DNA of 64,000 nucleotides from Streptomyces caniferus (GCF_009811555.1 NZ_BLIN01000001.1:372001-436000); one strand, 5' to 3'. Counted from the stretch's first letter, positions 43,159-52,314 are shown. Translations and numbers: made by a program. Notes: a model not told the origin generated them from the sequence alone.

Positions 43159-43998
43159 TCAGCCGGGCTGCGGGCCGGTGGCGACGGGGCGGGCCGGGTC
43201 GGCCGACCACTCGCTCCAGGAGCCGACGTACAGGGCCGCCGGCACCCCCGCGATCGCGAGGGCCAGTACCTGGTGGGCGGCGGAGACTCCGGAGCCGCAG
43301 TACACACCGACCTCCACGTCCGCTGTGGCGCCCAGCGACGCGAAGCGCTCGGCCAGTTCCGACGCGTCGCGGAAGACGGTGCCCCCCTCGACGACGTTCT
43401 CGGTCGTCGGCGCGGACACGGCGCCCGGGATGTGGCCGGCGACCTTGTCGATGGGCTCGACCTCGCCGCGGTAGCGCTCGCCGGCCCGCGCGTCCAGCAG
43501 CACTCCGCGGCGGGCCACGGCGGCCGCGTCGTCCGCCCGCAGCAGCGCCAGCCCACCGGGCACCGGAGTGAAGTCACCTTTTTGGACAGCCGGTTGATCG
43601 ACGCTCAGGGCGAGCCCGGCGGCCTCCCAGGCGGCGAGGCCGCCGTCCAGGACGCGCACATCGGGGTGGCCGGTCCAGCGCAGCAGCCACCAGGCGCGGG
43701 CGGACGCCCAGCCCTGACCGCCGTCGTAGACGACCACGGGGCGGTCCGCCCGGACACCGGCGGCCCGCATGGCATCGGTGAAGGCATCGAGGTCGGGGAG
43801 CGGGTGGCGGCCGCCCGGGCCGGGAGGCGAGGCGAGCTCGCTCTCGAGGTCGACATAGACCGCACCGGGCACATGACCGGCCTCGTACACGGGGCGGCCG
43901 GGCGGGCCACCGAGTTGGTAGCGGACATCCAGAACTACCGGAGCGGTGGGCTGCCCCAGCTCGCTCGCGAGTTCGGTAGCGGTGATGATGACATTCAT
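43159..43998 (-). CDS. sseA: Thiosulfate/3-mercaptopyruvate sulfurtransferase (two-domain rhodanese)
   Basis: The 279-residue enzyme transfers sulfane sulfur from thiosulfate or 3-mercaptopyruvate to cyanide or thiols. Two rhodanese domains are visible. The first is inactive (DGGQGWASARAW replaces the Cys loop), and the second has the active Cys in VYCGSGVSAAH. The ATG at 43998 is favoured because AAGGA lies eight bases upstream. An ATG three codons earlier would place that site against the start. The gene symbol follows usual actinobacterial annotation. Confidence 0.9.
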   Translation of the reverse strand: MNVIITATELASELGQPTAPVVLDVRYQLGGPPGRPVYEAGHVPGAVYVDLESELASPPGPGGRHPLPDLDAFTDAMRAAGVRADRPVVVYDGGQGWASARAWWLLRWTGHPDVRVLDGGLAAWEAAGLALSVDQPAVQKGDFTPVPGGLALLRADDAAAVARRGVLLDARAGERYRGEVEPIDKVAGHIPGAVSAPTTENVVEGGTVFRDASELAERFASLGATADVEVGVYCGSGVSAAHQVLALAIAGVPAALYVGSWSEWSADPARPVATGPQPG

Positions 43999-44055
43999 GG
44001 GACTCATCCTTGCGTAGCGACGGCTACGTACAGAAGGTAGGTGCCCACCCTCCGT

Positions 44056-44073
44056 ATGACGCAGTTACGTCAT
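44056..44073. promoter_or_regulatory. Inverted repeat between the sulfurtransferase and VOC genes
   Basis: ATGACG and CGTCAT are separated by six bases (CAGTTA), in the 250-base divergent region, 58 bases upstream of the sulfurtransferase start. It could be an operator for a dimeric regulator, which is unidentified. Confidence 0.35.
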
Positions 44074-44248
44074 GCGGTAACGCCTCTGAGGCGGATGGGA
44101 AACGTCAAAACGGGCATTCTCCCTCGCGAACCGGCCATGGACGGCGCGGCCGGGGCGCGCACCAGGTCACCGGGTGCGAGCATCTGCTCGGGACCCGCGC
44201 CCGTGGCGCACATGGTCAGCACCCGACGCCTCCGAGGAGAGTGTGACA

Positions 44249-45025
44249 ATGACGACCGAGGCAGCGACCCGGCGGATGCCCGGCGCGCCCTGCTGGGTGA
44301 GCCTCCTGGCCCACAGCCTGTCCGCGACGCAGGAGTTCTACGGCGCGCTGTTCGGCTGGGAGTTCCGCCCGGGACCGCAGCATTTCGGTCCGTACGCCCG
44401 GGCCTTCCTCGACGGCCGGGAAGTCGCCGGGGTCGGCGAGCTGGCGCCCGACCGGCATCTTCCGGTCGCCTGGACCACCTATCTGGCGTGCGACGACGCG
44501 GACGCGACCGCCGAGCAGATCCGTTCCTGCGGCGGAACGGTGGGCGTCGGACCGCTGGATGCGGAGGACGACACGGGGCGGATGGCGATCGCCTCCGACC
44601 CGCAGGGCGCGATCTTCGGCATCTGGCAGGGCAGGTCGATGACGGGCACCTCGATCACCGGCGAGCGGGGCACCCCGGCGTGGAACGAGCTGGTCACCCG
44701 GGACACGAGCTCCGTCCTCACGTTCTACGAGCATGTCTTCGGCTACGAGGCGGAGCCGGTGGTCTCGGCCGACTTCGACTATCTGACGCTGCATCTCAAG
44801 GACCACCCGGTGGCCGGTATCCACGGCGTGGGCAACGCCCTGCCGCGCGACCGGGGCTCCCACTGGATGACGTACTTCGCCGTCTCCGACACGGACGCGG
44901 CGGCCCGCCGGGTCACCGAGCTGGGCGGCCATGTGCTGCAGCCCGTGCGGGACTCCGCACACGGCCGGCTGGCGACCGTCTCCGACAGCGAGGGCGCCGT
45001 CTTCACGATCATCCAGCGGAACTGA
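44249..45025 (+). CDS. Two-domain VOC (glyoxalase/bleomycin-resistance fold) protein
   Basis: The 258-residue protein consists of two tandem vicinal-oxygen-chelate domains (about residues 10-120 and 135-255), each starting with a sensing strand then F-Y-x-x-L/V-F-G-W/Y (EFYGALFGWEF, TFYEHVFGYEA). Such Streptomyces proteins are often called hydroxylases or antibiotic-binding proteins. Enzyme activity is unproven and few clear metal ligands are conserved. The ATG at 44249 follows GAGGAG by nine bases. A GTG two codons earlier is possible. Confidence 0.85.
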   Translation: MTTEAATRRMPGAPCWVSLLAHSLSATQEFYGALFGWEFRPGPQHFGPYARAFLDGREVAGVGELAPDRHLPVAWTTYLACDDADATAEQIRSCGGTVGVGPLDAEDDTGRMAIASDPQGAIFGIWQGRSMTGTSITGERGTPAWNELVTRDTSSVLTFYEHVFGYEAEPVVSADFDYLTLHLKDHPVAGIHGVGNALPRDRGSHWMTYFAVSDTDAAARRVTELGGHVLQPVRDSAHGRLATVSDSEGAVFTIIQRN

Positions 45026-45128
45026 GGGGCGGTCACACCCGGCGCTGACCGTAGTGCACCGTGGGTCGGTCGTACCGGTGAGGTACGCGCCGAGCAGCCG
45101 GCCGCTCCGGCCCGGGGAGTCGGACAGC

Positions 45129-45156
45129 CCCCGAGGTCTGCTCGCCTCCCTCGGGG
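45129..45156. terminator. Possible terminator between the VOC and thymidine kinase genes
   Basis: CCCCGAGG (45129-45136) pairs with CCTCGGGG (45149-45156), between convergent genes. The 8-bp stem is shorter than the other hairpins here. Confidence 0.4.
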
Positions 45157-45206
45157 CCGTCGGCCCGTCGGCGGGGCGGGCTCGGTCACGCCGTCGGCGG
45201 CCGGGC

Positions 45207-45872
45207 CTACTTCGCGCTGTCGACCGGCAGGACGTCCGGGGAGAGCGCGACCGCGCGGGCGGTCGCCGAGGTCTGGCGACGGCGGTGGTGTCGCCGGCAC
45301 AGCACCTCGTAGCCGACCACGGCGTGCGGGCTGTCCACATCGCCGACGACATCGCCCACGACCACTTGAGCGCCCTCGACGACCATCCGCCCGTCGACCG
45401 TACGGGCATTGTGCGTGGCACGGGCGCCGCACCAGCACAGCGCCTCGACCTGCAGCACCTCTATGCGGTCGGCCAGTTCGACCAGACGCTGGGAGCCGGG
45501 GAAGAGCTTGCTGCGGAAGTCGGTGGTGATGCCGAAGGCGAAGACGTCCAGTTCGAGGTCGTCGACGACGCGGGCGAGCTGGTCGACCTGTTCGGGGGCG
45601 AGGAACTGGGCCTCGTCGGCGATGACGTAGTCGACCCGGCCGCCGGAGGAGAGCTGGCCGACGACATGCGCGTAGAAGTCCATGTCGTGCGCCGCCTCGA
45701 CGGCCTCGGTGACCAGCCCGAGGCGGGAGGAGAGCTTGCCGTGGCCGGCCCGGTCGTTACGGCTGTAGATCATGCCTTGCAGGCCCCGGGAGGAGCGGTT
45801 GTGCTCGATCTGCAGAGCAAGTGTCGACTTTCCGCAGTCCATCGTTCCGGAGAAGAACACCAGCTCGGGCAT
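45207..45872 (-). CDS. tdk: Thymidine kinase (type II)
   Basis: The 221-residue enzyme phosphorylates thymidine for the salvage pathway. The P-loop GTMDCGKST (residues 9-17), the DEAQF motif, and the zinc site formed by CWC and the C-terminal CRRHH identify the family. The first 200 residues match the usual length, and about 20 extra residues form the tail. The ATG start has no clear Shine-Dalgarno site. It follows the phosphodiesterase gene by 67 bases on the same strand. Confidence 0.94.
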   Translation of the reverse strand: MPELVFFSGTMDCGKSTLALQIEHNRSSRGLQGMIYSRNDRAGHGKLSSRLGLVTEAVEAAHDMDFYAHVVGQLSSGGRVDYVIADEAQFLAPEQVDQLARVVDDLELDVFAFGITTDFRSKLFPGSQRLVELADRIEVLQVEALCWCGARATHNARTVDGRMVVEGAQVVVGDVVGDVDSPHAVVGYEVLCRRHHRRRQTSATARAVALSPDVLPVDSAK

Positions 45873-45939
45873 GAGGAGTTGCGGGCCTTTCGGGCTCGTA
45901 CGGGAAACGGGACGGCGTGCGGGCGACGGGGCGCGCAGG

Positions 45940-47130
45940 TCAGGTGCGGACTTCCAGGAGCGGCACCAGCTGCTCGACCGGGGTCATCGAGCCGTGCATC
46001 CCCACCATCTCCGATTCACGCGGCTCTCGTTCGGTCGCGATGATCACCATGTCGGCGTGCGCGGCCGCGACGACATCGCCGATCCGGGCACGCACCCGGT
46101 CGTCGACCTGCGGCCCGAACCATCCTGCGGCGATGGCCTCTTCGCGGCTCGCCACCCACATCTGCTCGCCGACCACCTCGCGCCATACGGCGAGGACGTC
46201 GGCGGCCGCGCCCGGATGGGCGTACACATGACGTGCCCGGCCCTCGCCGCCCAACAGGCGTACGCCGGCACGCAGTTCCCAGTCCTCGTCGAAGTCGATC
46301 CGGGAGTCGGGATCGAAGGGGATGTCGATCATGCCGTGGTCGGCGGTGATGTAGAGGGCGCTGCGGGGCGGCAGTTGTTCCGCCAGCCGCTGGGCGAGCC
46401 GGTCGACGTACATCAACTGGCCGCGCCAGGCGTCGGAGTCGACGCCGTAGCGGTGCCCCTTGCCGTCCACCTCGGAGTAGTACGTGTAGACCAGCGAACG
46501 GTCACCGGCGGCGAGCTGCTCGGCCGCGAGGTCCATCCGTTCCTCGGCGGAGAGCCGGCCGTGGAACGTGCCGCCGCTCAGCGCGACCTGGGTGAGCGGG
46601 GTGTGCTGGAAGTTCGGTGCGGAGACCTGGCAGGTGTGGATCCCGGCGGCGTCGGCGCGCTGGAAGACCGTCGGATACGGCTGCCAGACGTACGGGTCGG
46701 TCCACGGGTACCAGCGCAGCTGGTTCATCAGGGCGCCGGTGGCCGGGTCCTCGCAGGTGTAGCCGGGCAGGCCGTGGGCGCCCGGCGGCAGGCCGGTGCC
46801 GACCGAGGCGAGCGAGGTCGCGGTGGTGGACGGGAAGCCCGCGGTGAGCGGGCGGCCGCTGCCGTTGAACGACGTGCCCAGGAGCGAGGTGAGGAACGGC
46901 GCCTCCTCCGGGTGGGCCCGCAGCAGCTCCCAGCCGAGGCCGTCGATCAGGAAGACACAGGCCCGGTCGGCGGGCGCCAGCTCCATCGTGGTGCCGAGGC
47001 CGGTCATGCCGAGGCCGGTGGCGATGGTGGGCAGCAGATCGGCGAGCGAGCCGGTGCCGTACTGCGGCACGGGGGCGCCGAGCGGGTCGAGCGGTTCGGG
47101 TTCCGGCCAGGCGGGGGCGATGTGGGCCAT
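45940..47130 (-). CDS. Nucleotide pyrophosphatase/phosphodiesterase family protein (alkaline-phosphatase fold)
   Basis: The 396-residue protein has the metal-binding core of the alkaline phosphatase superfamily: VFLIDGLGWELL (first Asp), the nucleophile region FPSTTATSLASVGTGL, SEVDGKGHRYG and TADHGMID. It would hydrolyse a phosphodiester or pyrophosphate bond on an unknown substrate. No signal peptide is visible, so it is probably cytoplasmic. Its ATG shares one base with the stop of the DUF5998 gene (TGATG), a coupled pair typical of Streptomyces. Confidence 0.88.
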   Translation of the reverse strand: MAHIAPAWPEPEPLDPLGAPVPQYGTGSLADLLPTIATGLGMTGLGTTMELAPADRACVFLIDGLGWELLRAHPEEAPFLTSLLGTSFNGSGRPLTAGFPSTTATSLASVGTGLPPGAHGLPGYTCEDPATGALMNQLRWYPWTDPYVWQPYPTVFQRADAAGIHTCQVSAPNFQHTPLTQVALSGGTFHGRLSAEERMDLAAEQLAAGDRSLVYTYYSEVDGKGHRYGVDSDAWRGQLMYVDRLAQRLAEQLPPRSALYITADHGMIDIPFDPDSRIDFDEDWELRAGVRLLGGEGRARHVYAHPGAAADVLAVWREVVGEQMWVASREEAIAAGWFGPQVDDRVRARIGDVVAAAHADMVIIATEREPRESEMVGMHGSMTPVEQLVPLLEVRT

Positions 47131-47723
47131 CAGCGGGGGCTGGGGGTGGCCGCGGTGGCCTCGGAGAGCGCCTGGGCGAAGGTGAGCGTCTCGCGCACCG
47201 AGTCCGGTCCGTCACCGGCCTCGCTGACCCGCAGCGAGAGGTCGTCGGCGGTGGACGAGCCCGTGTAGCCGTGGTCCGCCTCGCAGTTGGGGTCGCCGCA
47301 GGCGGCGGGCTCCAGGTCCAGGCGGGCGACCGCGCCCCAGCCGATGGTGAGCACGACCTCGCGGGGCAGCTGGCCCGGGGTGTAGGACTCGGGGTTGGCG
47401 ACCACGCGGCTGAGCACCACGGAGGAGATCCGGCTCAGCTTGACGGACTCGGTGGAGGTGGTGGCGTACGGCGACGGGGAGGTGGCGTCGGCGGCCTGCT
47501 CGTCGGTGTGGCTCACGATGAAACGGGTGCCGGTCAGGACCAGGACCGTGACATGGCGGCGGACCTCGTTGGCGTCGAAGGTCGTCTCCTGGTGGACGAG
47601 GTACGACACCACGGGCTCGCCGCCGACCGCGGCCTGCACCGCCTCGGCCACGAGCGTCGGGTAATAGCCGCTGCGCTCGATCGCCGCGCGCAGCCCCTGG
47701 GTCGTCGTACCGGTCTTAGCCAT
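47130..47723 (-). CDS. DUF5998 family protein
   Basis: The 197-residue protein matches the actinobacterial DUF5998 family: MAKTGTTTQGLRAAIERSGYYP at the start, then HVTVLVLTGTRFIVSHTDE and AACGDPNCEADHGYTG, a Cys/His cluster that may bind metal. The start could also be an ATG three codons earlier, and neither has a good ribosome site. It lies between patA and the phosphodiesterase gene in an order conserved in Streptomyces. Its function is unknown. Confidence 0.85.
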   Translation of the reverse strand: MAKTGTTTQGLRAAIERSGYYPTLVAEAVQAAVGGEPVVSYLVHQETTFDANEVRRHVTVLVLTGTRFIVSHTDEQAADATSPSPYATTSTESVKLSRISSVVLSRVVANPESYTPGQLPREVVLTIGWGAVARLDLEPAACGDPNCEADHGYTGSSTADDLSLRVSEAGDGPDSVRETLTFAQALSEATAATPSPR

Positions 47724-47761
47724 GGGGTCCATCTTACGGGGCGTACCGGGCCGCGAGAGCC

Positions 47762-50700
47762 TCAGTAGACGGGCAGTCGACGGGGGCCGAGGTCAGTGGT
47801 GGCAGGGGCCCTGGCCAGGCGCACGGTCGCCCCCAATACGGACAGGCCGTGGGCGGCGACGACGACCGGTTCGAGGTCGACGCCGACGACCTCGGGGTGA
47901 TCGTCGACGAGCCGGGAGACGCGCAGCAGCACCTCGGCCAGCGCCGCGGTGTCCACGGGCTGGGAGCCGCGCCAGCCGAACAGCAGCGGGGCGGCGCGGA
48001 TCGAACGGATCTGCTCGTCGACCTCGCGGTCGGTGGCGGGGATGAGGCGGTGGGCGATGTCGCCGAGCAGCTGGGAGGGCGCCCCGGCCAGGCCGAAGGA
48101 GAGCACGGCGCCGGCCGCCGGGTCGATGGCGGCACGGATGACCGTGTCGACGCCGCGCGGCACCATCGACTGGACGACCGGGCGCAGCTCTTCCGGAGAG
48201 CCGAGGAAGTCGGTCAATTCGGCATATGTGCGGCGCAGTTCCGCCTCGCCGGCAATATCGAGTCGTACCCCGCCGAGGTCGGCGCGGTGGCGCAGATGGG
48301 GTGCGGTGGTCTTGAGGGCCACCGGATAGCCGAGGCGGGCGGCGGCGCGGACGGCGGTGTCCGGGTCGGGGGCCGGGAGGACGGGCCGGGTGTGGATGCC
48401 GTAACGGGCGAGCAGCGCCTCGGCGTCCTGGGCCGGCACCGGGACGGAGCGGCCTGTGGGGGCGTCGGGGGTGAGGCGGTCGAGGAGGCGGTCGATGTCG
48501 GCACCGGCCGCGGCCTCCTGGATGTCGTCGTACTCGGGCACCCGGCCCGGCTCGGCGGCCTCCCGGCGCCAGACGGCGTAGCGGACGGCCTCGGCGAGGG
48601 AGCGCACGGCGCGCTCGGCGGCGGGGTAGGCGGGGATACGGAGGGGGTCGGCACGGTGCCGGGACACGGTGGCGGCGTCGGCGTCACGGGCCGGGGCCGG
48701 CTGCCGGGCGGCGAGGGTGGGCGGCGGGCCCGGGGGGATGAGGGGGCGTGCGCGGTTCGTCGGAGGCGGTGCGGGCGGCGTGGACGCGGGGGGCGGGTCG
48801 GCGGGGCGCGCGGGTGCGGGGCCGGCGGGGCGGACCGGCTTGTCCGGGGCGGGGGCTGTGGGCTGGGGCGACTGCGGGGATGCCGGTGCCGCGAGCGTCT
48901 CGGCCAGATCGTCCATGGCGAGGTGGACCACCGTCACCGGCTTCTCGGGATGCGCCTCGGCCGCGGTGCGCAGCGCGGCGGCGAGTGCGGCGCCCTCGCT
49001 CTCGGCCGGGGAGACGGCGGCGCCCTCCCCCACCCAGGGGATGGCCGTGACGACCACGGCATCGCAGCCGTCGCCGGACAGCGCCTCGGCGAGCGCGGCC
49101 CGGAAGTCGTCCGGTGTCGCCGCGGAGGGCAGTACACGGGGGCTCTGCGGGTGCAGCCGCTCGGTCAGGCAGGCGTCGTACGCGAGCAGTGCCAGCGACT
49201 CGGAGTTGCCGAGGATGGCGATGCGCGGTCCGGCCGGGAGCGGCTGCGAGGCCAGCAGCAGGCCCGCGTCGATCAGCTCCGTGACCGTGTCGACGCGGAT
49301 CACGCCCGCCTGGCGCATCAGGGCCGCGACGGTGCTGTCGGGGACGCGGACCGTGGGCACGGCGTGGCCCGGCGGAGCGGTGCCGTTATGCCGGGCCCCC
49401 TTGGCGACCACGACCGGTTTGACGGCGGCGGTGCGGCGGGCGAGCCGGGCGAATTTGCGCGGGTTGCCGATGGACTCCAGATAGAGGATCACGACGTCGG
49501 TGTCCGGATCGTCGTACCAGTACTGGAGCAGGTCGTTGCCGGAGACGTCGGCGCGGTTGCCCGCCGAGACGAAGGCGGAGATACCGGCGATCCCGCCGTC
49601 ACCGGGGCCGCGCGCATGCAGGCCGCTGAGCAGGGCGATGCCGATGGCGCCGGACTGGGTGAACAGTCCGATATGGCCGGCGCCGGGCATCCGGGGAGCG
49701 AGGGAGGCGTTCAGCCGGACGTCGGGGGCGGTGTTTATCAGGCCGAAGGCGTTGGGGCCGATGAGCCGCATGCCGTACGAGCGGGCCTGGCGGAGCAGGG
49801 CGCGCTGCCGCTCCCGGCCCTCGGGACCCGCCTCCGCATAACCGGAGGACAGGATCAGCACACCCTGGACGCCGTGTTCGCCGCAGTCGCGGACCACGTC
49901 GGGGACGCTGTCCGCGGGAACGGCGATGACGGCGAGGTCGACCGGGTCGGGGATCTCCCGCAGGGCGCGGACGGCCGGCACCTCTTCGGGCCGCAGCCGC
50001 TGCAGGTCTTCGGGGAAGGCGTGGTTGACGGCGTGCACGCGGCCCGTGAAGCCGGAGTCCAGGAGGCTGCGCAGCGCGGTACGGCCGACACCGCCCGGTG
50101 CGCGGCCGGCGCCGATGACGGCGACCGAGCCCGGAGCGAGCAGCCGCTGCACGGACCGGGCCTCGGCGCGCTGCTCGCGGCCGCGCATCACGGCCATGGA
50201 CTGCTCGGTGGGCTCCAGGCCGAACTCCAGGCGGACCACACCGTCTTCGAAGGTGCGCTTGTGGGTGTAGCCGGCGTCCGTGAAGACCTTGATCATTTTG
50301 GAGTTCGCGGGGAGCACCTCGGCGGCGAACCGGCGGATGCCGCGTTCCCGGGCGACGGCAGCGATGTGCTCCAGGAGGGCGGAGGCGACACCGCGGCCCT
50401 GATGGGCGTCCTGGACGAGGAAGGCGACCTCGGCCTGGTCGTCCTCGGGGTTCTTGGCGGGCAGCCCCTGGTCGTTGATCCGGTCGTAGCGGACCGTGGC
50501 GATGAACTCGCCGCCGACGGTGGCCGCGAGCCCGACCCGGTCGACGTAGTCGTGGTGGGTGAAACGGTGCACATCGCGGTCCGACAGGCGCGGGTAGGGC
50601 GCGAAGAACCGGTAGTACTTCGACTCGTCCGAGACCTGCTCGTAGAAGGAGACCAGCCGCTCGGCGTCATCGGGGGTGATGGGGCGGATCCGCGCCGTGC

Positions 50701-50767
50701 CGCCGTCGCGCAGCACCACGTCGGCTTCCCAGTGGGTCGGGTATGCGTGGTCCGGCGGCTTCTGCAT
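47762..50767 (-). CDS. patA: PatA-type lysine acetyltransferase with N-terminal GNAT and acyl-CoA-synthetase-like domains
   Basis: The 1001-residue protein has a GNAT domain at about residues 15-185 (VAFLVQDAHQGRGVASALL is the acetyl-CoA loop) followed by CoA-binding and ligase domains like ADP-forming acyl-CoA synthetases (GSVAVIGAGRAPGG, GLFTQSGAIGIALL) and a C-terminal ATP-grasp region from about 790. In Streptomyces lividans such an enzyme, with the GNAT domain in front, acetylates acyl-CoA synthetases. A proline-rich segment at about residues 621-700 separates the ligase core from the ATP-grasp part. The ATG at 50767 is used, and longer readings run through the promoter shared with ptsH. 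Confidence 0.88.
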   Translation of the reverse strand: MQKPPDHAYPTHWEADVVLRDGGTARIRPITPDDAERLVSFYEQVSDESKYYRFFAPYPRLSDRDVHRFTHHDYVDRVGLAATVGGEFIATVRYDRINDQGLPAKNPEDDQAEVAFLVQDAHQGRGVASALLEHIAAVARERGIRRFAAEVLPANSKMIKVFTDAGYTHKRTFEDGVVRLEFGLEPTEQSMAVMRGREQRAEARSVQRLLAPGSVAVIGAGRAPGGVGRTALRSLLDSGFTGRVHAVNHAFPEDLQRLRPEEVPAVRALREIPDPVDLAVIAVPADSVPDVVRDCGEHGVQGVLILSSGYAEAGPEGRERQRALLRQARSYGMRLIGPNAFGLINTAPDVRLNASLAPRMPGAGHIGLFTQSGAIGIALLSGLHARGPGDGGIAGISAFVSAGNRADVSGNDLLQYWYDDPDTDVVILYLESIGNPRKFARLARRTAAVKPVVVAKGARHNGTAPPGHAVPTVRVPDSTVAALMRQAGVIRVDTVTELIDAGLLLASQPLPAGPRIAILGNSESLALLAYDACLTERLHPQSPRVLPSAATPDDFRAALAEALSGDGCDAVVVTAIPWVGEGAAVSPAESEGAALAAALRTAAEAHPEKPVTVVHLAMDDLAETLAAPASPQSPQPTAPAPDKPVRPAGPAPARPADPPPASTPPAPPPTNRARPLIPPGPPPTLAARQPAPARDADAATVSRHRADPLRIPAYPAAERAVRSLAEAVRYAVWRREAAEPGRVPEYDDIQEAAAGADIDRLLDRLTPDAPTGRSVPVPAQDAEALLARYGIHTRPVLPAPDPDTAVRAAARLGYPVALKTTAPHLRHRADLGGVRLDIAGEAELRRTYAELTDFLGSPEELRPVVQSMVPRGVDTVIRAAIDPAAGAVLSFGLAGAPSQLLGDIAHRLIPATDREVDEQIRSIRAAPLLFGWRGSQPVDTAALAEVLLRVSRLVDDHPEVVGVDLEPVVVAAHGLSVLGATVRLARAPATTDLGPRRLPVY

Positions 50768-50949
50768 GCGGACAGCGTACGACCGGGCACCGACAAGCGG
50801 CCCGGCGCGCGTACGCTCGGGGTGCGGGGCAGGCCGAGCATGCTGTACGGACGTACGGCCCGCCTGGACTGTCGGGCCTCCCTTGGGAAGACCAATGACC
50901 GCAAAAGGCCAGGACACAGGGCTGTCGGGCAGTCCTGACAGCGTGAGAG

Positions 50950-50965
50950 ACTGGTCTAGACAACA
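50950..50965. promoter_or_regulatory. DasR-type operator (dre) in front of ptsH
   Basis: ACTGGTCTAGACAACA resembles the Streptomyces DasR-responsive element (consensus ACTGGTCTAGACCACT) at 13 of 16 positions, including the TGGTCTAGAC core. It sits 25-40 bases before the ptsH start, where it would block or overlap the promoter. DasR senses N-acetylglucosamine-derived sugar phosphates, and ptsH is a known target. Confidence 0.8.
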
Positions 50966-50989
50966 GTCACGACTTTGAAGGGCAACACC

Positions 50990-51271
50990 ATGGCTGAGCG
51001 CCGCGTCAATGTCGGTTGGGCCGAGGGCCTGCACGCCCGCCCCGCGTCGATCTTCGTCCGTGCGGCCACCGCCTCCGGCGTCCCGATGACGATCGCCAAG
51101 GCTGATGGCAACCCCGTCAACGCGGCCTCCATGCTCGCGGTCCTGGGCCTGGGCGCCCAGGGTGGCGAGGAGATCGTGCTGGCCTCCGACGCAGAGGGCG
51201 CCGAGGCGGCGCTCGACCGTCTGGCCAAGCTCGTCGCCGAGGGTCTCGAGGAGCTCCCCGAGACCGTCTGA
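50990..51271 (+). CDS. ptsH: HPr, phosphocarrier protein of the sugar phosphotransferase system
   Basis: The 93-residue protein carries phosphate from Enzyme I to the sugar-specific EIIA proteins. The active His is residue 15 in EGLHARPAS, and Ser47 lies at the usual regulatory position (NAASMLAVLGLG). The ATG at 50990 has AAGGG seven bases upstream. An in-frame TTG five codons earlier has no site. It is monocistronic, controlled by the DasR site just upstream, and ends at a strong hairpin. Confidence 0.95.
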   Translation: MAERRVNVGWAEGLHARPASIFVRAATASGVPMTIAKADGNPVNAASMLAVLGLGAQGGEEIVLASDAEGAEAALDRLAKLVAEGLEELPETV

Positions 51272-51300
51272 GTCCGCCAGGACTCCTGCTGCATGCGGCG

Positions 51301-51341
51301 GCCCCGCCGCGGCGACCGATGACCGGTTGCCGCGGCGGGGC
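51301..51341 (+). terminator. Terminator of ptsH
   Basis: GCCCCGCCGCGG (51301-51312) pairs with CCGCGGCGGGGC (51330-51341), with additional pairing inside (ACCG/CGGT), followed by CGTTTGACTG. Confidence 0.8.
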
Positions 51342-51624
51342 CGTTTGACTGTGCCGGAATCCGTTCACGGCGTCCGGAATATCGCGGCGCGCGCTCGGCG
51401 CATGTGCCTTACGCAGACGACCAGTCGCGGAGACTCTCGGGCGTGCCGAATTCCTGCGCTACCCGAAATCAGGGCCGCAAGAAAAGCATGAGCCATTCCG
51501 CACCCCGCCCCCTTTCCCCGCCGCGCATGAGGAAGCACAAATACGGGCCGAAGACGGACGGAAATGAGAACGGCGCATCACGCCGCCAAGGCCATTCCGC
51601 ACTTCTTTGTATACGGGGCGATTG
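51342..51624. other. Non-coding region between ptsH and the GntR gene
   Basis: No gene is visible. Sequence at 51420-51620 is clearly lower in GC than average and contains only short shadow frames. It may be a remnant of acquired DNA or simply a long 3' flank. Confidence 0.4.
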
Positions 51625-52314
51625 TTAAGGGCGGGCGCGCGCCGTGTTGACGGGCGGTTTCGGATCCCTCACCTCCGCCTCGGCGGGGCGCCGGAGCCGG
51701 TAGACCGGGAGCGAGCGCTCGACATGAGCCGCCATCAGGGCGCGGGCCCGTTCCGCGTCCCCCCGGGCCACCGCGTCCAGCACCGCGCCGTGTTCGTCCC
51801 ACGACTCCCCCGTACGGGCGGGCAGTTCCACGGCGTACATCCACTCGATCTTGCGCCGTAGTTGAGTCAGCAACGCCGTCAGGCTGGGGCTGCCCGCCGC
51901 CTGGGCCAGCGTCTCGTGGAACCAGCCGTCCAGTTGGCGCAGATCCGCGGGGTTGCCGTGACGGGCCCGCTCGCGGCCGAGCCGTACCAGGCCGCGGAGC
52001 ACCTTGAGGTGGGCCGGGCTGCGGCGGGCGGCCGCGCGGGCCGCGCCCAGCGGCTCCAACAGGGCGCGGACGTCGAGGAGATCGGCGGCCTCCTGCTCGG
52101 TGGGCTCGGCGACACAGGCGCCCGCGTGGTGGCGGGTGGTGACGAACCCTTCGGACTGCAGTGTCCGCAGCGCTTCCCGGACCGGCACCCTGGAGACGCC
52201 GTACCGGGCCGCCAGGATCTCTTCGATCAGCCGGCTCCCCGGCGCCAGCGCACCGGAGACAATGTCGTCGCGAATCGCCGTGCACACCGCATGCGCGGAA
52301 ATATGGCCTCGCAT
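51625..52314 (-). CDS. GntR-family transcriptional regulator (FadR/FCD type)
   Basis: The 229-residue regulator has an N-terminal winged helix (AIRDDIVSGALAPGSRLIEEILAARYGVSRVPVREALRTLQSEG) and a C-terminal all-helical FCD domain for a small acid ligand (with LDGWFHETLAQAAG and WDEHGAVLDAVARGD). The ATG start has GGAGG eight bases upstream. It has no obvious target or metabolic neighbour: ptsH on one side and the M23 gene on the other are both separately terminated. Confidence 0.9.
   Translation of the reverse strand: MRGHISAHAVCTAIRDDIVSGALAPGSRLIEEILAARYGVSRVPVREALRTLQSEGFVTTRHHAGACVAEPTEQEAADLLDVRALLEPLGAARAAARRSPAHLKVLRGLVRLGRERARHGNPADLRQLDGWFHETLAQAAGSPSLTALLTQLRRKIEWMYAVELPARTGESWDEHGAVLDAVARGDAERARALMAAHVERSLPVYRLRRPAEAEVRDPKPPVNTARARP

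Noticed and set aside
51404..51628. Plus-strand frame of 74 codons between ptsH and the GntR gene
   Set aside because: It has no ribosome site, unusual composition and no structural features. The region is AT-richer spacer.
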